Notes: generated from the letters alone by a model not told the origin. Positions 1 through 12,944 are shown, counted from the first letter of the stretch. The stretch is DNA of 64,000 bases from Luscinia megarhynchos (GCA_034336665.1 CM067570.1:12445502-12509501); one strand, 5' to 3'. A program made the numbers and translations.

Positions 1-321
1 ATCATGGCAGGCACAAGCAGTGTTTATTTCTCTGTTGAGTAATTAGAAGTAAGCCTTTAAGGTGAATCATGAGCTGATAAATATAAACTCTTATAAAGCT
101 GGAAGTAGAGCTTGTAAACCAAGTGGTGTCATAGATTCACCCAGAGCTGTGAAAAGAGCCTTTCCTGCAGAGCTCTCCTGATGATAGCAGGTTTCATCCT
201 CCCTCTCCTTTGTGCACACCCAAATGATCAAACAAAACCCATTTGAAAGGAACAGAATGAAAGCCTCAGCCAGGGAGTTAAACACTGAATTTTGTGACTC
301 TGAACAATGTATGCTGAAATT

Positions 322-363
322 ATTCTCTGTTCACTCAAGCCTAATCTTGAGTGAACAGAGAAT
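322..363. repeat. Perfect inverted repeat (18-bp arms, 6-nt spacer)
   Basis: The left arm (322-339, starting ATTCTCTG and ending CTCAAG) is exactly reverse-complementary to the right arm (346-363), with spacer CCTAAT. There are no mismatches, and the pairing stops at the next base on both sides. The DNA could extrude a cruciform and an RNA could fold a short hairpin. The stem is shorter than a typical microRNA precursor, so I do not call an RNA gene. Confidence 0.9.
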
Positions 364-3300
364 CCCCAACCATCCCAAACTGTGCAGCTGTGTGATTTCC
401 CCTGCAACATCTCAACTCTTTCTTCCCCTCCTTAAAAGCTTCTCTGCAGATATGGTAGGCAAGGAACAGGGGGTGATGGTCCCTGTCTCATGTCACCAAT
501 TCTGTCAATACTGTGCTGAAACACAATGGAAGAAATTGAAACAATCTTTGCCTTACTCTGTAGAACCAGATGAAAAAGACTGGTACTCCTGTACTCACAA
601 TGTGTATAAAATAAGGGATCTCTCAAAGTTGGAGCACTTTGCTTCTCTCGATGCTGTGTACTGGATGAAGAAGAGAACTGAATGAGAAGGCTGAAAGGAG
701 ACAGTTCTAGCACTGCTTAACAAGACTGCAAGCTTTCACTCCTTTTCTTCTCTGAATATAACTGAACAAAAATAAAATTTATCAACAAAGCATATTTGGG
801 TCATTTGCCCATTAGCTTTTAGGATAAGAAATGCTCTTTAAAGTAATTACGAGATAGGTTTAAGAAAGCAATAAAGGAGTGAAGGAGAATAGCATATCTT
901 TCTACCAAAGTCCTGGGGTAATTTAGGGGATGAGTAAGGAAAGCATCGATGTTAGAGTGGTCTGGATTGTGACCAGTGAAAGATGAGTCCTGTAAAAGAT
1001 GCAGCTCTTTGTCATGTTTTGGGGCAGTGTGCCAGAGTGGACTTACACAAGGGCTGAGGGCTGTCCTGGATGGAAACCAGGTTTGAGCAGGGCTGAATTT
1101 AAAGCTGTTGGGCAAATACTGGCCATGGTGTTACTTTGGTTCTCTCCATGTGCTTATTCCTCTTGGCTACTGAAATTAATTGGGTTTAAACCCTTTCCAC
1201 TTACAATGATAATGATCACCTTCACTGGCCTCTAAGAAAAATCGAAACTTGTGCATTGTACCCATAGGAATTCTTTGGTCAAGCAACCTTACCTCCAGAT
1301 GACAAACTCTCCTTTTCTGCAGTGGAGGACTAGATATTATTAAGGCTCTGTAGAATAGTTCGTGTAGCACATTGATTTTAATAAAATACATATTGATTAC
1401 AATAAAATGTCAGTCTTTCTGCTGTGAACATAATATCTAGTTGTCATTAGGTAATGTTAAATTTTTATTAAATCAATATTATGTGCTCCCTTTAATTAAG
1501 AAGAGATTGTCTTTGACCTCATTTGTGCTGCTTGAATGAAAATCCACTTCGAGTCAGCAGAAGACTGGTCTCTTTTCAAGCAAAACCCATAAAATTAATA
1601 TGTACATACATTCATATTTCATTAATGGACACAGAGTTACATATATCAAGTCAGTTTAGAATTTTATTCATTAGAAATAAGGGTATTATTATAAGCAAAG
1701 TTTTCAGCTTTTCTGGAGCTCTTCAGCATCTCACAATATCAAAATAATTGCTGTGAGAATACAGCAATCCTATAAAAAGTCTACAGCTGAAGTTCAGAAT
1801 GGCAAGAATTGGAGACAGGTAACAGGATTTAAAATGACTACATTCAGACTACCCCAAAATCCTTATAAGTTTTAAGTGACTAAAGCTTGAATGAAACATG
1901 AGGATAAAAATGCATTCTCTAGGACAGAAAAATGAATGGCTAAAGATTTCTAGGCAATAGAATGCCATTAAGGAAAAATGAACCTCAAAGGAAGAGCTGT
2001 TTATTCACTAAGCAATCGAGTTACACAAAAATAAAAAAAAAAAAGCAAAACAAAACCAGCCACTTGTGACATAAAAGGAACACTGATATGCATCACTCCA
2101 AAATACCCTCTGAATTGTCTTTTCACGTGTTTATGGGACATTTCTGACCCTCCATCAGCTTCTAAAAGCACTGGTAAACTGGCTATGGGTGCCTGTAGGA
2201 AGGGAAGTACCAGCACAGGCAGTGTGCCTGGTCCAGAGGCAGCTTTTATTCAGGAGTGCTTGTTAGCACCATTTGACCATGCACAGTCCTGCAGCAGCTC
2301 CTCTGTAACGTGGGAGAAGTGTGAGAGGTACAGCAAAGGGCAAAATTATGCTCTGGATGTTTGGATCTCCTGCCTTGAAGGTAAGAAGTCTGATGTCCTT
2401 ATTAGTGACCTCATGGCATGTTTAGGAGTTTTATTATTCATACATACAAGTAATGTCTGGGTAGCTGTGATTATTGTTGCATATAATTAGTGGGTTTTAG
2501 TAGTTGTCCAGCCTTGAAAAATTATATATATCAGAAAAACAAAAATGTTTTTAAAGCCTACAATTTTCATCAAAAAGACAGATGACACTGCCTTCATCTA
2601 ACAAAATTCCCAGTTTGTATTCTCCTTTATAATCTAATAATTAAACCACAAAATTAGACCCATTATAAGTGTCTAATTTATAATAATTTCAGCTCAGTCA
2701 GAATTCTTCCTGGAATGTATTTCCTTCCAAGTCTACATGAGGAGAAATGGAGTATTTTAACTGAATAACCACATGAAGAAACACAATTATATCTAGAATA
2801 GTTAATTTTTCTCTGGTAAGAGGTATTTACTTAATCATGAAGAGAGAAATTAATACAAGGCTGGGAGTTCAAACATAACAAAGTGGCTGAAGACCAGCCT
2901 CACATGTCTCACCAAGCTGTTCTAAATGTCATGTACTATGACACAAGAAGCTGGAGAAGGAAATAACAATGAGTTAGCAAAATGTCAATCACCTGCAGGC
3001 AAAAAACATCATAGGATTTCTGGAAAATTATGACTAGCATAATTATCCTATTGACTAACATGAAAACTTGGTACATGTTTTCCTAAATTTAGATTTTACT
3101 GTTTCAATCTATATCATAGTAACAAACTGGTAAAGCTGGAGCCTGTTGTTCACAATGGTATAAAATCTCTTTATTTAGCACTATCTTGCTCTGTCCACTG
3201 CCATGGATTCTTTATTGTGTTTGAGCATCTTCTCAGCTTCCTATTCACCCTGCAGTGCCTCTCAGCTGTGTTAGGGAGCTGTACACACTTAAATAGTTCC

Positions 3301-4194
3301 ATATCAATAATACATATCATTGTAATAATATATTTGCTGGAGGAAAGAAGAGTTGGGGAGAATATGAAGAGAGGTTTTTCCAGAGATCTGAGAGGAGGAG
3401 GAAGAAGTGAAGAGCAGCCAACAGTGCTCTCAAGCACCATCATCTGAGCAGCAGCAGGTAAGATATACAGCTCTCTGAGCAAGAGACACAAAGCATGAAA
3501 CCAAAATGACTCAAAGAGAAGTGATGAGACTCATTTATGATGGTAAGGAAGAAAGAGGAGTTAGGAGCAATGTCATGGTTTAACAGAGGTGGGGAAGAAG
3601 TGAGGAGCAATGGGAATGTAATAAACACTCCAGAATTAAGGGACCAAGGTATCACTGTGCAAAGAATGATTTTTCCCCTGTTTAGTTTGATTTCAGGTGT
3701 GAGGAAAAAATATAAGGAAAATATTAGGGTTTTTTTTTAGATGGAGGGAATCAATTTCTCCTGTTTATATCAGCTAAGTTCTGTACTTGGTTATTCAGTT
3801 TATGAACATCATTAATTATACAGTCTCTAGGAAGAACATAATGACATCTATTACCTTTGATGATTGCCAGAACCAAGGTTTTCACTCTTGTTCACCATGA
3901 AACCTTCAGTTTTGCTGAGGGTGTGAGGGGACTTTGTGAAATGGGACATGAGTATGGAGATGCTCTGTTTGTGCAGATTGAGTTGCAGCAATTAGCATAA
4001 AGGCTTTATATGTGTAGAAGGCTGTGCTTGAATGAGCTGATTGTTCCTGCTGTGTTTTGTGGGATATTTGATGGAGTTGAATTTTGTGTTAAAGCCCCAG
4101 AAGACTGACTTTTTGAGACCTGAGTGCAGCTGTTGGATAAGTGGCTCTGAGCTGACGAGGTCTGCATTATCCAGTGTCTTTGTGATCTACCTTG
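364..4194. other. Unique AT-rich non-coding stretch
   Basis: Nothing here reads as a gene. Reading frames are short, overlap on both strands and show no domain I recognise. The longest at the left end (212-685, 157 codons) runs through the hairpin and has low-complexity Ser/Leu-rich content typical of chance frames. An A-rich low-complexity tract sits at about 2023-2056. No interspersed repeat was recognised. Confidence 0.6.
2023..2056. repeat. A-rich low-complexity tract
   Basis: A run of A interrupted by single C, T or G bases. No target-site duplication or adjoining retrocopy was seen, so it is treated as simple sequence and not as the tail of a retroposed RNA. Confidence 0.7.
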
Positions 4195-4450
4195 TCATCC
4201 ACCCAAACTTCAAGGTCCTTCTCCACAGAACTGCTCTCTAGGAGGTCAGATCCAAACCTGTGCTGGTAACTTGGGGTTATTCCTCCCCAGGTCCAGGACT
4301 CTGCACTCACCCTTGTGGAACCTTGTTGGGTTTCTCTCTGTGCATGGCTGCACAGCCTTCAGATGTATCAGACACCTCCCCCAGTATGATATCATCAGCA
4401 AACATCCTGAGGGTGGGTTCATTTTATGCCTTTGTCCAGCAAGGAAGGAA
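4195..4450 (-). mobile_element. CR1 LINE fragment, antisense, ORF2 3' region
   Basis: Read on the minus strand, this matches the C-terminal reverse-transcriptase part of avian CR1 ORF2. On the plus strand I recognise the antisense landmarks in order: AAGGTCCTTCTCCACAGA (about 4212), CTCCCCAGGTCCAGGACTCT (about 4283), TGCACTCACCCTTGTGGAAC, then GCACAGCCTTCAGATGTATC and ATCATCAGCAAACATCCTGA (about 4392). Compared with the CR1 pattern I know, about 40 bp seem to be missing between the TTGTTGGGTTT and GCACAGCC blocks (about 4327-4350). The copy is 5'-truncated, mutated and non-coding; an apparent plus-strand frame at 4271-4708 is a by-product. The edges are soft: similarity is clear from about 4200 to 4440, and the flanks to about 4165 and 4510 may also belong. 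Confidence 0.82.
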
Positions 4451-7400
4451 GGGAATGGTTTCTTTCATGCCCTTCAGCAGCTGGGGTCATCCCCATTTGC
4501 TTCAGTTTTCTCCTCTTTAACAGACTTTCTCTCTGGTAATAAATTAGCTAAAGCTGTCAAGTATGTTGAATATGCAGCATCAGGTGGAAGGGAAGGAGAT
4601 TATTTCCAAACATATTTCACAGTTTATGCAGAACGACTCTTACCATATAATCTTGTTGATTGCCATGCATTGAAACAGTGCAATTTTCCTTTAAACTGTG
4701 AGATTTGAATGCAGTCGCTGAGGACTCGGCAATTTTAGATTTCTTTTCATAATCTACTTATGCTTACTTCTACTAGCCACTGCTATCTGTGGATATCTAT
4801 CTGTATGCTATCTAGCTGGCTTTCTCCCTGGGTTAGTGCAGCCCCCAATAAACAGTTTAATCACCACTAAAAAGTGATCTTTTCATGCAACCAACTTAAT
4901 GATACAGATGAAAGATGGCAGGTGTTACAGATACCTTAATTTCTGCATATTGGAAGACCTGAGGGGTTCCTGGTTTGTTTGCAAAGGAGACCTGCCTTAG
5001 AAACAGTAACAAAAGAGTTTTAATAGCACTCTGTCCTTGGAAGCTGCTGTAACTCTGCACAGCCACACAGCTCCTGCTTTCACTTAATTGAAACTATTTG
5101 TTATTATGTGATCGTATTTATTTGAACACCTCTTGTACCAAAAGAATCCCAGCAAGACTGTACTAGTTTCTGCCCAGTAAAATAAGCTCAACCCTGAAAG
5201 AACTAGGATACAGAAAGTCTGGAGAGCAATAGAAAAGACGAACTGCAAAGCAAGTGAAGTCCCTGCAGCTTACTGGCAGTGCTCGGCTTGCAAGCATCCC
5301 CCGTTTCAATGTTGCCCTTATGACAGTTTTTGAGCAGGTTGCAAGTGATTTTTTAGATTGGCACTTAGGAAGAGAGTCCCCAGAGCAGAGACAAGATAAT
5401 TTCTCTGTGATACCTGTGAGAAAAGTGATAGAGCATCCCAGCAGATGTCCAGCCCTCAACTTCTCACTGCGGTACTCTTGTTATTGCAGGTACACCGTCA
5501 GAGAATTTACAGCTGCCTGACCATGCTGAGCCTTTTACCTCATCAGGGACGAGATAGGCCATACAGTAATGCATATTGATCCATGTCCCTAAATGTAGTT
5601 TATGTCCTACATTTCTGGGCTGAGCTATACCGAGGGGAAAGGAGAGCATTACAGCCCAGTCTCCCGTGCGCAGGTACAGCATGAGTGATGACAAGCCTTT
5701 CAGGCTAAATGGATGTAGGCACACACAGGATGATGGCTCAGATGGACTAACTGGCCATAACTGAGTGGATGAGCATGCTTAAGCCTGCCACAAATCTAAG
5801 GTAAAATGAGTTAGCTTGAAAATCAATAAAAGATCTTAAGAGTACTCATTTGATCGTTCGTGATAGCTCAGCTGAGCTGGGGTACATGGCTAAGTGACAA
5901 GATCTTGTGAATATGCCTAAACCTTTCATGCTTGGGGCAGTGGTGAACTTCAAAGAGACATTTCCATCTCCTGAGAAGTGCAAAAACAGCCAGTAGTGCA
6001 AAGGAGGCATTGCTTCTTGGCAGTGTTAATGTGATAACAATCTATTACAAGTTATTGCAGTTGTGTAGTTATTGCACAAGCAAGTCTTAGAGAGTACTGG
6101 GAAAAAGAGAGTTGCTTCTTAAACAGACCAAGAAGGAATTCTCTGGGAATTTACCCAAGATTTTTTTTTCAGAAAGAAATATCTATTATACTCTTGTAAC
6201 TAAACATAAAATGCTTTTTGCACACGGTGAGCAAAATTAAAATCTAAGGATTTGCAATGTGCTCATTTTGGTTCTGCTCATTTAAAAATCGTGCAATTCT
6301 AATATTTTCTTCCAGCTACTAAACGTTGGGGCTTCATCACTGCTGTTGCTCTTTCCCCTGACAAGAGAGAACATAGGTGTCCAATCCCTGTCTCTGGGGT
6401 GGTGTGACCTGACACAAGAACTGTTCTGCTGTGCAGGAGCTGAGGATTCCTCCTTCTCACCACAGTGGAATGATGGAGGAAAGGAGAGCCTGTCTTTTGC
6501 TGTGGGAAAAAAGGGATTTGAGGAGGGTTAGGAATCCAGACCTCTGCTGCATGATGATGACTGGGTTTCTAAAATTTTATTCATCACTTGGGCTATGAGA
6601 AATACTCAAACACATCCAAATTGGACTGTTTTGCTTCCTCTCCTTCCTGGAGAGATTCAACTTCAGTTGTATTGGAAGTTAGTAATTTCCTTAATGCTGG
6701 CAAATGTAAGATATATTTTATGAGATATCTTATGGAACTGATGGGGGGAAATAAATAATAACAATATTAATAAAAAAAGAGTGTTATCCAAACTGAAAGT
6801 GTTTTGCAAGGATAAACAAATCAGTAAAAGGTGCAGTTTTCTTATGATACAGTAATTTTATGAGCAATAATTTTTCAGATGAACTGAAGCTATCATCATT
6901 ATCAACTAATAACTCTAAGAATGACTTATCTAACTTGCTACTGTCTGTGGTATTTCTGGAGTGTGAAAGAATTTTAAATTGTCTGCAAGGAACTGGTGCT
7001 GCTTATAAGACGTTAGAATAAACGAACCAGAGCATTTAAAATCTTATCTTTTCAGAAGAAAAGAAACAAACATCCCTCACCAAAATACATAAGGGTGTAT
7101 GTGTTCTACAGCTTCTAAAGTATCTGTTCTGTTCTTCAGCAGAAAGGTGGAGTTAAAGCTGGATCAATCCTCTTTTTCTTGCACCAAAGAACCACCAGTA
7201 ATATCAAAGAGCTTGTGTCCCTGGTGTGGGCTGAACTCCACTGCAGAGTCTGGGACAAAGTACAGCAGTATCCAAAGACATATGTGAAAATTACAGAATT
7301 GCCTGCATTGTTTACTGAAAGTGAGCCAAAAGATGCCATTTCAACTTGTAACAAGAACGTGTATTTAATTTGGAGAAAGTAAAATAATTAGTTCTGCTTT

Positions 7401-8984
7401 TACTTTTTCTTCCTCTTTTTTTTTTTTTTGTAGTTTTAGAACAGCTGCTAAATAAACAAAGAGGAACAACAAAGAATGTTAAGCATCCATTCAAGAAGAA
7501 TTAACCTTTAAAAAGCAGAATTAGATATCAAAACAAAGCTGAATGGTTTAGAATGAAAAGTTCATATATTTAATTTTGGAAATGTCACCACTAATCTCCT
7601 GTATCTTCTGCACAGCCACTCTTGTTTTCCTACACCCGGTGAAATGGACTCAAGTGGTCACAGGTTTTTATTCAATGTAAATCTGCTTGGTGAATTTGCT
7701 ATTTGCTGAGGAAATCAAACAAACAGAAAAGAGAAAATCGCTTCCTTTTGATCACCTCTTTTTTTGCTTCGATAGGGCAGGGATAGTAGCCCTCAAAATT
7801 ATTTTGAGAGCAAAATAAACCACCCACTGCAGGACTGTTGACACTCATTGTCAATTCTGTTAACTCTAAATAGTTATAATTTAACAGAGGCTTCTCCTTT
7901 ATGTTTTCTTCTAAACTTTAAAAAGTTTTAAAATGAAACATTCTAAAATAAAGTTGAAATCAATGATCATGTATATTTAGAAAATATACATAATTCAAAG
8001 TGATACCCTTACATCACAGTTGAAATATTTCAAGTGATGCAGAAAAATTTTTTAGCTTTATTTAAGAGGAATTTTGATTAAGAATAAATTGTATTTAAAA
8101 TGCCAGAACAGTGACTGTGTGGTGAACGTTTTGCATTTCCAGTAATCCTGTTTTTGTAATTCAAAATGAGGTGTTCCTGAAGTTTTTTCTTATATCTTAT
8201 TCTGAGAAATGTATTTGATTTCAAATACAGTATCACTGCTGCAGAGAGTACACACAGGAAATTTCCATGGGGAGGAGAATGATAATTAGTTACCTCAATG
8301 ACTGCTGTAGCCTTTTGAAACCCTGATCATGTTTCAAACAATCTCAGTGGAAAATAAAGAAAATAGCTTTTCAACATCAGAGGTGAAAAGCTGACTGCAT
8401 CCTCAGGGGCACGGGGGGCTGAGCGTGGGGTGTCCTCGTGCTTTGCAGCAGGGATGAGAATGATGTCTGCAAGAAACTTTTGGAAAAATGTGACAACTAT
8501 CCAGCGTTTCTTCAGCAGAGAAAGGATGATCATCAAGGGCTCAGTCAGAAACAGTCCCACTGTCAGTGACAGCAGCTGAACTCGGGATCACTTGCTACCT
8601 TTGTCAGGCAGGGCAGTTTGGCTTCACCTTAAATGTAAAGAATCCTTGGCACAGAACAGGAGTGTCATGGCAGAGGTTGTATGTGTCATTAACAGAAAAG
8701 CAGCAAGAAAACAGGTTGCCCCTAGATGATTCCCTTCTCTCCCTGTTATTGAAAAGTGAAAAAAAGTGGGAATTGCATAATGGAGTGAGTGCATTCATCA
8801 CAATTCATTCTGCCACACTGAAAGGCTTCAACACTTGCCTCTTGTTGCAAGACAAGCTCCAGGATTCTGGGTTTCAAATCCAGGATGATTGGTAGCTGTC
8901 TCAGTGATCTTTTAATACTCTGAAAACCAAGTAATTTGTTCTCCCTTGTGAATAAGAAGATGAACCTCTTCATGCATTAGAGTT
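4451..8984. other. Unique non-coding stretch
   Basis: No gene or clear repeat. Small structures only: an 8-bp perfect stem (8211-8218 with 8221-8228, 2-nt loop), a 10-bp perfect stem in AT-rich sequence (7969-7978 with 7982-7991), and a T-rich run at about 7413-7430. A modestly GC-richer patch at about 8395-8460 is not recognised. Reading frames of up to about 109 codons (8566-8895) have no recognisable domain. Confidence 0.55.
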
Positions 8985-9120
8985 ACTCCTGTAATTCTCC
9001 AAGTGCTTTGCAATGGAGGTCAGCCTTAGCTCTATTCAACAGCTGTAGAAGGAGGAATATTTTCCCAGAGCCTAGTGGTGAGGCAAGGTCCTGAGATCCC
9101 TGCCTACTTCTATTTCCTAA
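8985..9120 (-). mobile_element. Degraded MIR-like SINE (3' half)
   Basis: On the plus strand the block CTCCAAGTGCTTTGCAATGG is followed by GGTCAGC, then an ACAG-TG-AGA-GGAGGAA segment and TTTTCCCAGAG. The order matches the antisense of an amniote MIR/CORE-SINE: the 'aaagtgctttgagat' tail, then the 'aaactgaggcacagag' block. Divergence is high, as expected for a pre-avian repeat. It could instead be another old SINE sharing that tail. Confidence 0.5.
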
Positions 9121-10886
9121 AAACTACCTTTTAAAACCAGAGGCCATATATTTCTGGCCATCATGTCCATCTCCTGGTGGGTGTACATGGCTCCAGATTT
9201 GTTGGCTGGCAGGTGCCACGTGGATACGAGTGCCTAGGTGACCCCTGGATCACTGCTGCTGACTCCAGAGGTGTCAAGACAGATTCACAAATCTTTGCCC
9301 AATCTGTGATGTTCTGAAACACAAATGTCAGGCTTAAGGAAGTGGCATTTTACCCCTGCATTACTCTCCCTGTCCATTTCTCATCTCTGTTTAGTTAGGG
9401 CAGCACACTGCAGGGTGTTTGTTCCAAATAAGACTAATTACTGTGCCCAAACATGGTAAATTATTTAAAAAGGCATTGCATATGGACACTAGGCACGATA
9501 GGATAAATTAACTAGTTTATAACTGTGTAATAATCCAGCACAAATTTGCTCAGAGTGCAATGCTGGCAGGCAAGGCAGCACATGGAAAAGGGTTCTTCAG
9601 TGGGATTGAAAATTTATCCTCTATGATACAGATATATTTCAGAGCTCCTTTAAAGGATCATTCTGTAAAGAGGAAAGAAAATTGCAACTTCTAAATGCAA
9701 TTTGTTTATGAAATATAACTGCTGGGAGCATCTTAGAGAAAAAATATCTACACAAATGGATTAAGATATTGGAGATGATTCACATAAATGTCTTTTTTCC
9801 TATTCAGCTTAATTAACTTCAGACTAGATGAATTCTTATTGGTGTAGTGGAAAGAAAATGAAACCAGTGTCAAGAGAAAATCTTCTGCATACAACTGCTT
9901 GGTATAGCCCAATTTTGGGTGTTGTAAAAGCATAAAAATTTTGTTCATTAAATTTTAAAAGCTTTCTGACTTCCTGGAATTATAGCATGGAGTTGTAAAT
10001 GTTGTGTGAAATGAAATGTACTTCCCTACACAAACAACATACAGTGGGAGAGCTGTGGAATTACTATTATGGTCTGCTATTTGCAATAATACTTAGATAA
10101 GTCAGCCATTAAAATAAATAAATAAAAAATACCCATCCGAAAAAAAAAAAATCACTGAAAACTAGAAAGGATGGAGATCTTTTTAAGAACTCTGCTTGTG
10201 TGTGGATAAAATCTGTAGCAAATTTGTATACTTTAGTAAAACATTTTCAATGCTTTTGACTCTTCCATTCTTTGTTCCTATGGGCAGAAATTCTTTCTGG
10301 ACAGAAGGATCCTTACCGCCAGATTAAAATCCTCTTTTTACATATTCCTGCCTTCAGCAGAAGAAAAGGATTTTATAAAGACATACCAGACTGAATTCAA
10401 ACTTCACCTAAACACACAGTCCTCAAATCTGTGTGACCAGATGTCCTCTGACTGTACTCATTATAGGAGGATGTAAAGTCTGAAGTCTGATGAATGATTC
10501 CCAGCTGACCCTCACTGGTAAGGACTTCTTCCAACTTGTTATTAAAAACTTATAATAACCACATTTTAATAGCAGTTAAAGAGCTTCCCTCAAGTATACT
10601 ATCTGGCCATTTCCTTAGAGGAAAAGTACTCATTACACAAATTTGCAATAATATGGTGAAGAAATACAATGGCATTATTAAAATCCAGATTACTTGCTCA
10701 GAGACTTTCTCCAGGGCCTCAGGCTGCTATTTAAACTAAATTTCATGTAAACTACACCATGAAGGTACAATGCTATATGCAGGAAAAAAAATGTTTCTGC
10801 ACGAGTGGAAGCTACTACCTAAGTTTCACTCCCAATTAATTTTTTACCACTTGAAAATTTATTTTGCTTAAAATTACTTGGAAGGG
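9121..10886. other. Unique AT-rich stretch before the pentamer array
   Basis: No gene or recognised repeat. Short A/T runs occur around 10110-10152, with (AAAT)-like and A12-type tracts. The 250 bp before the pentamer array are ordinary AT-rich sequence, and no gradient of decayed pentamers leads into the array. Confidence 0.55.
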
Positions 10887-11300
10887 CTTCCCTTCCCTTC
10901 CCTTCCCTTCCCTTCCCTTCCCTTCCCTTCCCTTCCCTTCCCTTCCCTTCCCTTCCCTTCCCTTCCCTTCCCTTCCCTTCCCTTCCCTTCCCTTCCCTTC
11001 CCTTCCCTTCCCTTCCCTTCCCTTCCCTTCCCTTCCCTTCCCTTCCCTTCCCTTCCCTTCCCTTCCCTTCCCTTCCCTTCCCTTCCCTTCCCTTCCCTTC
11101 CCTTCCCTTCCCTTCCCTTCCCTTCCCTTCCCTTCCCTTCCCTTCCCTTCCCTTCCCTTCCCTTCCCTTCCCTTCCCTTCCCTTCCCTTCCCTTCCCTTC
11201 CCTTCCCTTCCCTTCCCTTCCCTTCCCTTCCCTTCCCTTCCCTTCCCTTCCCTTCCCTTCCCTTCCCTTCCCTTCCCTTCCCTTCCCTTCCCTTCCCTTC
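10887..11300. repeat. Uninterrupted (CTTCC)n / (AAGGG)n pentanucleotide array
   Basis: The sequence is a perfect 5-bp period for 414 bp, about 83 copies of CCCTT on the plus strand and AAGGG on the minus strand. I see no substitution or indel. The G-rich strand has regularly spaced GGG tracts separated by AA, which fits the intramolecular G-quadruplex rule. The C-rich strand could form an i-motif, and the homopurine-homopyrimidine duplex could form a triplex. Open frames on both strands (for example 10836-11405 minus, a Gly-Arg-Glu-Gly-Lys repeat) exist only because no frame of the pentamer contains a stop. Such purity implies recent expansion and probable length polymorphism. The assembled length may be wrong. 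Confidence 0.97.
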
Positions 11301-12447
11301 TATGGGAAGTGTGTGAAACCTTCTGAAAAGTTTCCAGAGAATTTGAGTGTGTGTGAAGGACAAAATGTTCACATTATTAAAGTTTCTAACAAGCCTGTAA
11401 GCCACAGAGGATGGCTTGTGGTGGAAGGAGATCAGGCATTTGGGTAACTTAGTTAAGTTTTATAAAAATACTAAAACACTTCACAGATGAGTACAAACAT
11501 TTTAGGAAGTGATAGTGTGTGCAAAGACAGACCTCACAGTCCTTGGCTTGTGTAACTTTCAAATATTGTGTAATGGTTCAGATGCCATTGGTTTCCTATG
11601 CACAAGACAGTTGATCTATAAAACATATGGCATTTTAAAATATTGATCTCTTCTGTGCCAGTGAGTAAGAGATATTAGTGTAGCATGGGATTCCGTTTGT
11701 AACGCTGGGATTAAAGGCAGGCAAGTGGAAAATTGGAATAGACCTGAATTCATGTGAAGTGGAAAGTACAGCTGGCAGTATTACTAAAGCAGGAGAATAA
11801 CAAATAAAAGCATGTATTTTTAAAAAAATCATATTAAAAATCACGTAACAGCTACCGAAGTAACAGAGTGAACATCCAAAGGAATATCTTATATTAGTTT
11901 ACTTTTAATTCTACAGGTAAAGTCACAATGTAGTGACACACACCAGAATGGGACAAAGTAAAGAGTAATACCAAACAAAAACAAGCAAATATTTTCTCTA
12001 CAAAGTAAACAATCATCTGTATTTTAAAGTGCCACTTGATCTGGGTAGGTAATCTGTGCCATGAAATATATGTTTCTGAAATAAAGAAAACAAAGCAACC
12101 AACCCCCAACCTTTGCTCAGTTCCTGCAGATTGTTGCCTTGATTCTCAGTTGTGAACTGATTCAAATTGGGAGTATATTCTCCTTTCTTTTTTGGACCCC
12201 ACTCTCTATCTTCCTCTGTTTTCTTTTTCTGAAAATGTGAGATAATTGGGAAGAAATTCCAGAAATTAGATGTTTCAAGTGTTTCTAGTGTTCTGCATAG
12301 TAACACTATTTTTTTCTTCTTTTCTTTCTTTTCCTATTTAGCCTGTTGATGAGACTGATAATTTGTGTTTGATCATCATGCCAATTTTAGGACAACAGCT
12401 TCAGTCCTTGTCTGAAGATGCTAACACCTAATCAGAACGTTTCATTG
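11301..12447. other. Unique AT-rich stretch between two pentamer arrays
   Basis: No gene or recognised interspersed repeat. A pyrimidine-rich run with T tracts lies at about 12308-12340, shortly before the AAACC array. Frames on the minus strand (for example 12013-12306) lack domain features. Confidence 0.55.
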
Positions 12448-12499
12448 AACCAAACCAAACCAAACCAAACCAAACCAAACCAAACCAAACCAAACCAAA
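12448..12499. repeat. (AAACC)n pentanucleotide microsatellite
   Basis: About ten uninterrupted copies of CAAAC/AAACC, passing directly into A-rich sequence (to about 12520). The same pentamer appears as shorter runs near 39795, 45145 and 48366. Confidence 0.93.
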
Positions 12500-12944
12500 A
12501 AAGAATAATAAAAAAAACCCAACAGAAAACCTCAAAACTCAGTAAGTCAGAAGCTTTATTTCAATGAAGATTTTACCAGGTGTAATGTGAAGCTAGTGGT
12601 TCTCGTGCTTTTCTGTGATGGATTGAGTCCTTCACTACATGGCATTTTCTCTCCGTGAAGGCACTGCTATATTGCAATTAAGTAACTATTGATCTTTTTT
12701 GATGAACAGATTGAGCTCTTTAAGTCTTTTATTATGAGCATTTTTCAGTCCTAAAATCATTTTAATTTTTAAAAGTGATCAAAGGTTAGTTGAACCTTGG
12801 TAAAAAGTCATATATCTCTTCAGCTCACAGTACTTTCTTCCTTCAGTTCCATATTAGTGCAAAATGAACTGCTTTAAATTTTTTTATGCCATTATCATTA
12901 ACATGATATAAAATGACACATTGACACAATAGATGATGTAGTTT

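Noticed and set aside
322..363. microRNA precursor
   Set aside because: An 18-bp stem with a 6-nt loop and no pairing beyond the arms is shorter than usual precursors.
212..685. 157-codon plus-strand frame
   Set aside because: Runs across the perfect hairpin, has no domain or conserved motif I know, and overlaps minus-strand frames of similar quality.
4271..4708. 145-codon plus-strand frame
   Set aside because: Its first half is the antisense strand of a CR1 LINE and the rest is unique AT-rich sequence.
10836..11405. 189-codon open frames on both strands through the pentamer array
   Set aside because: They are direct translations of a stop-free (AAGGG)n/(CCCTT)n repeat, so openness is not evidence of coding.
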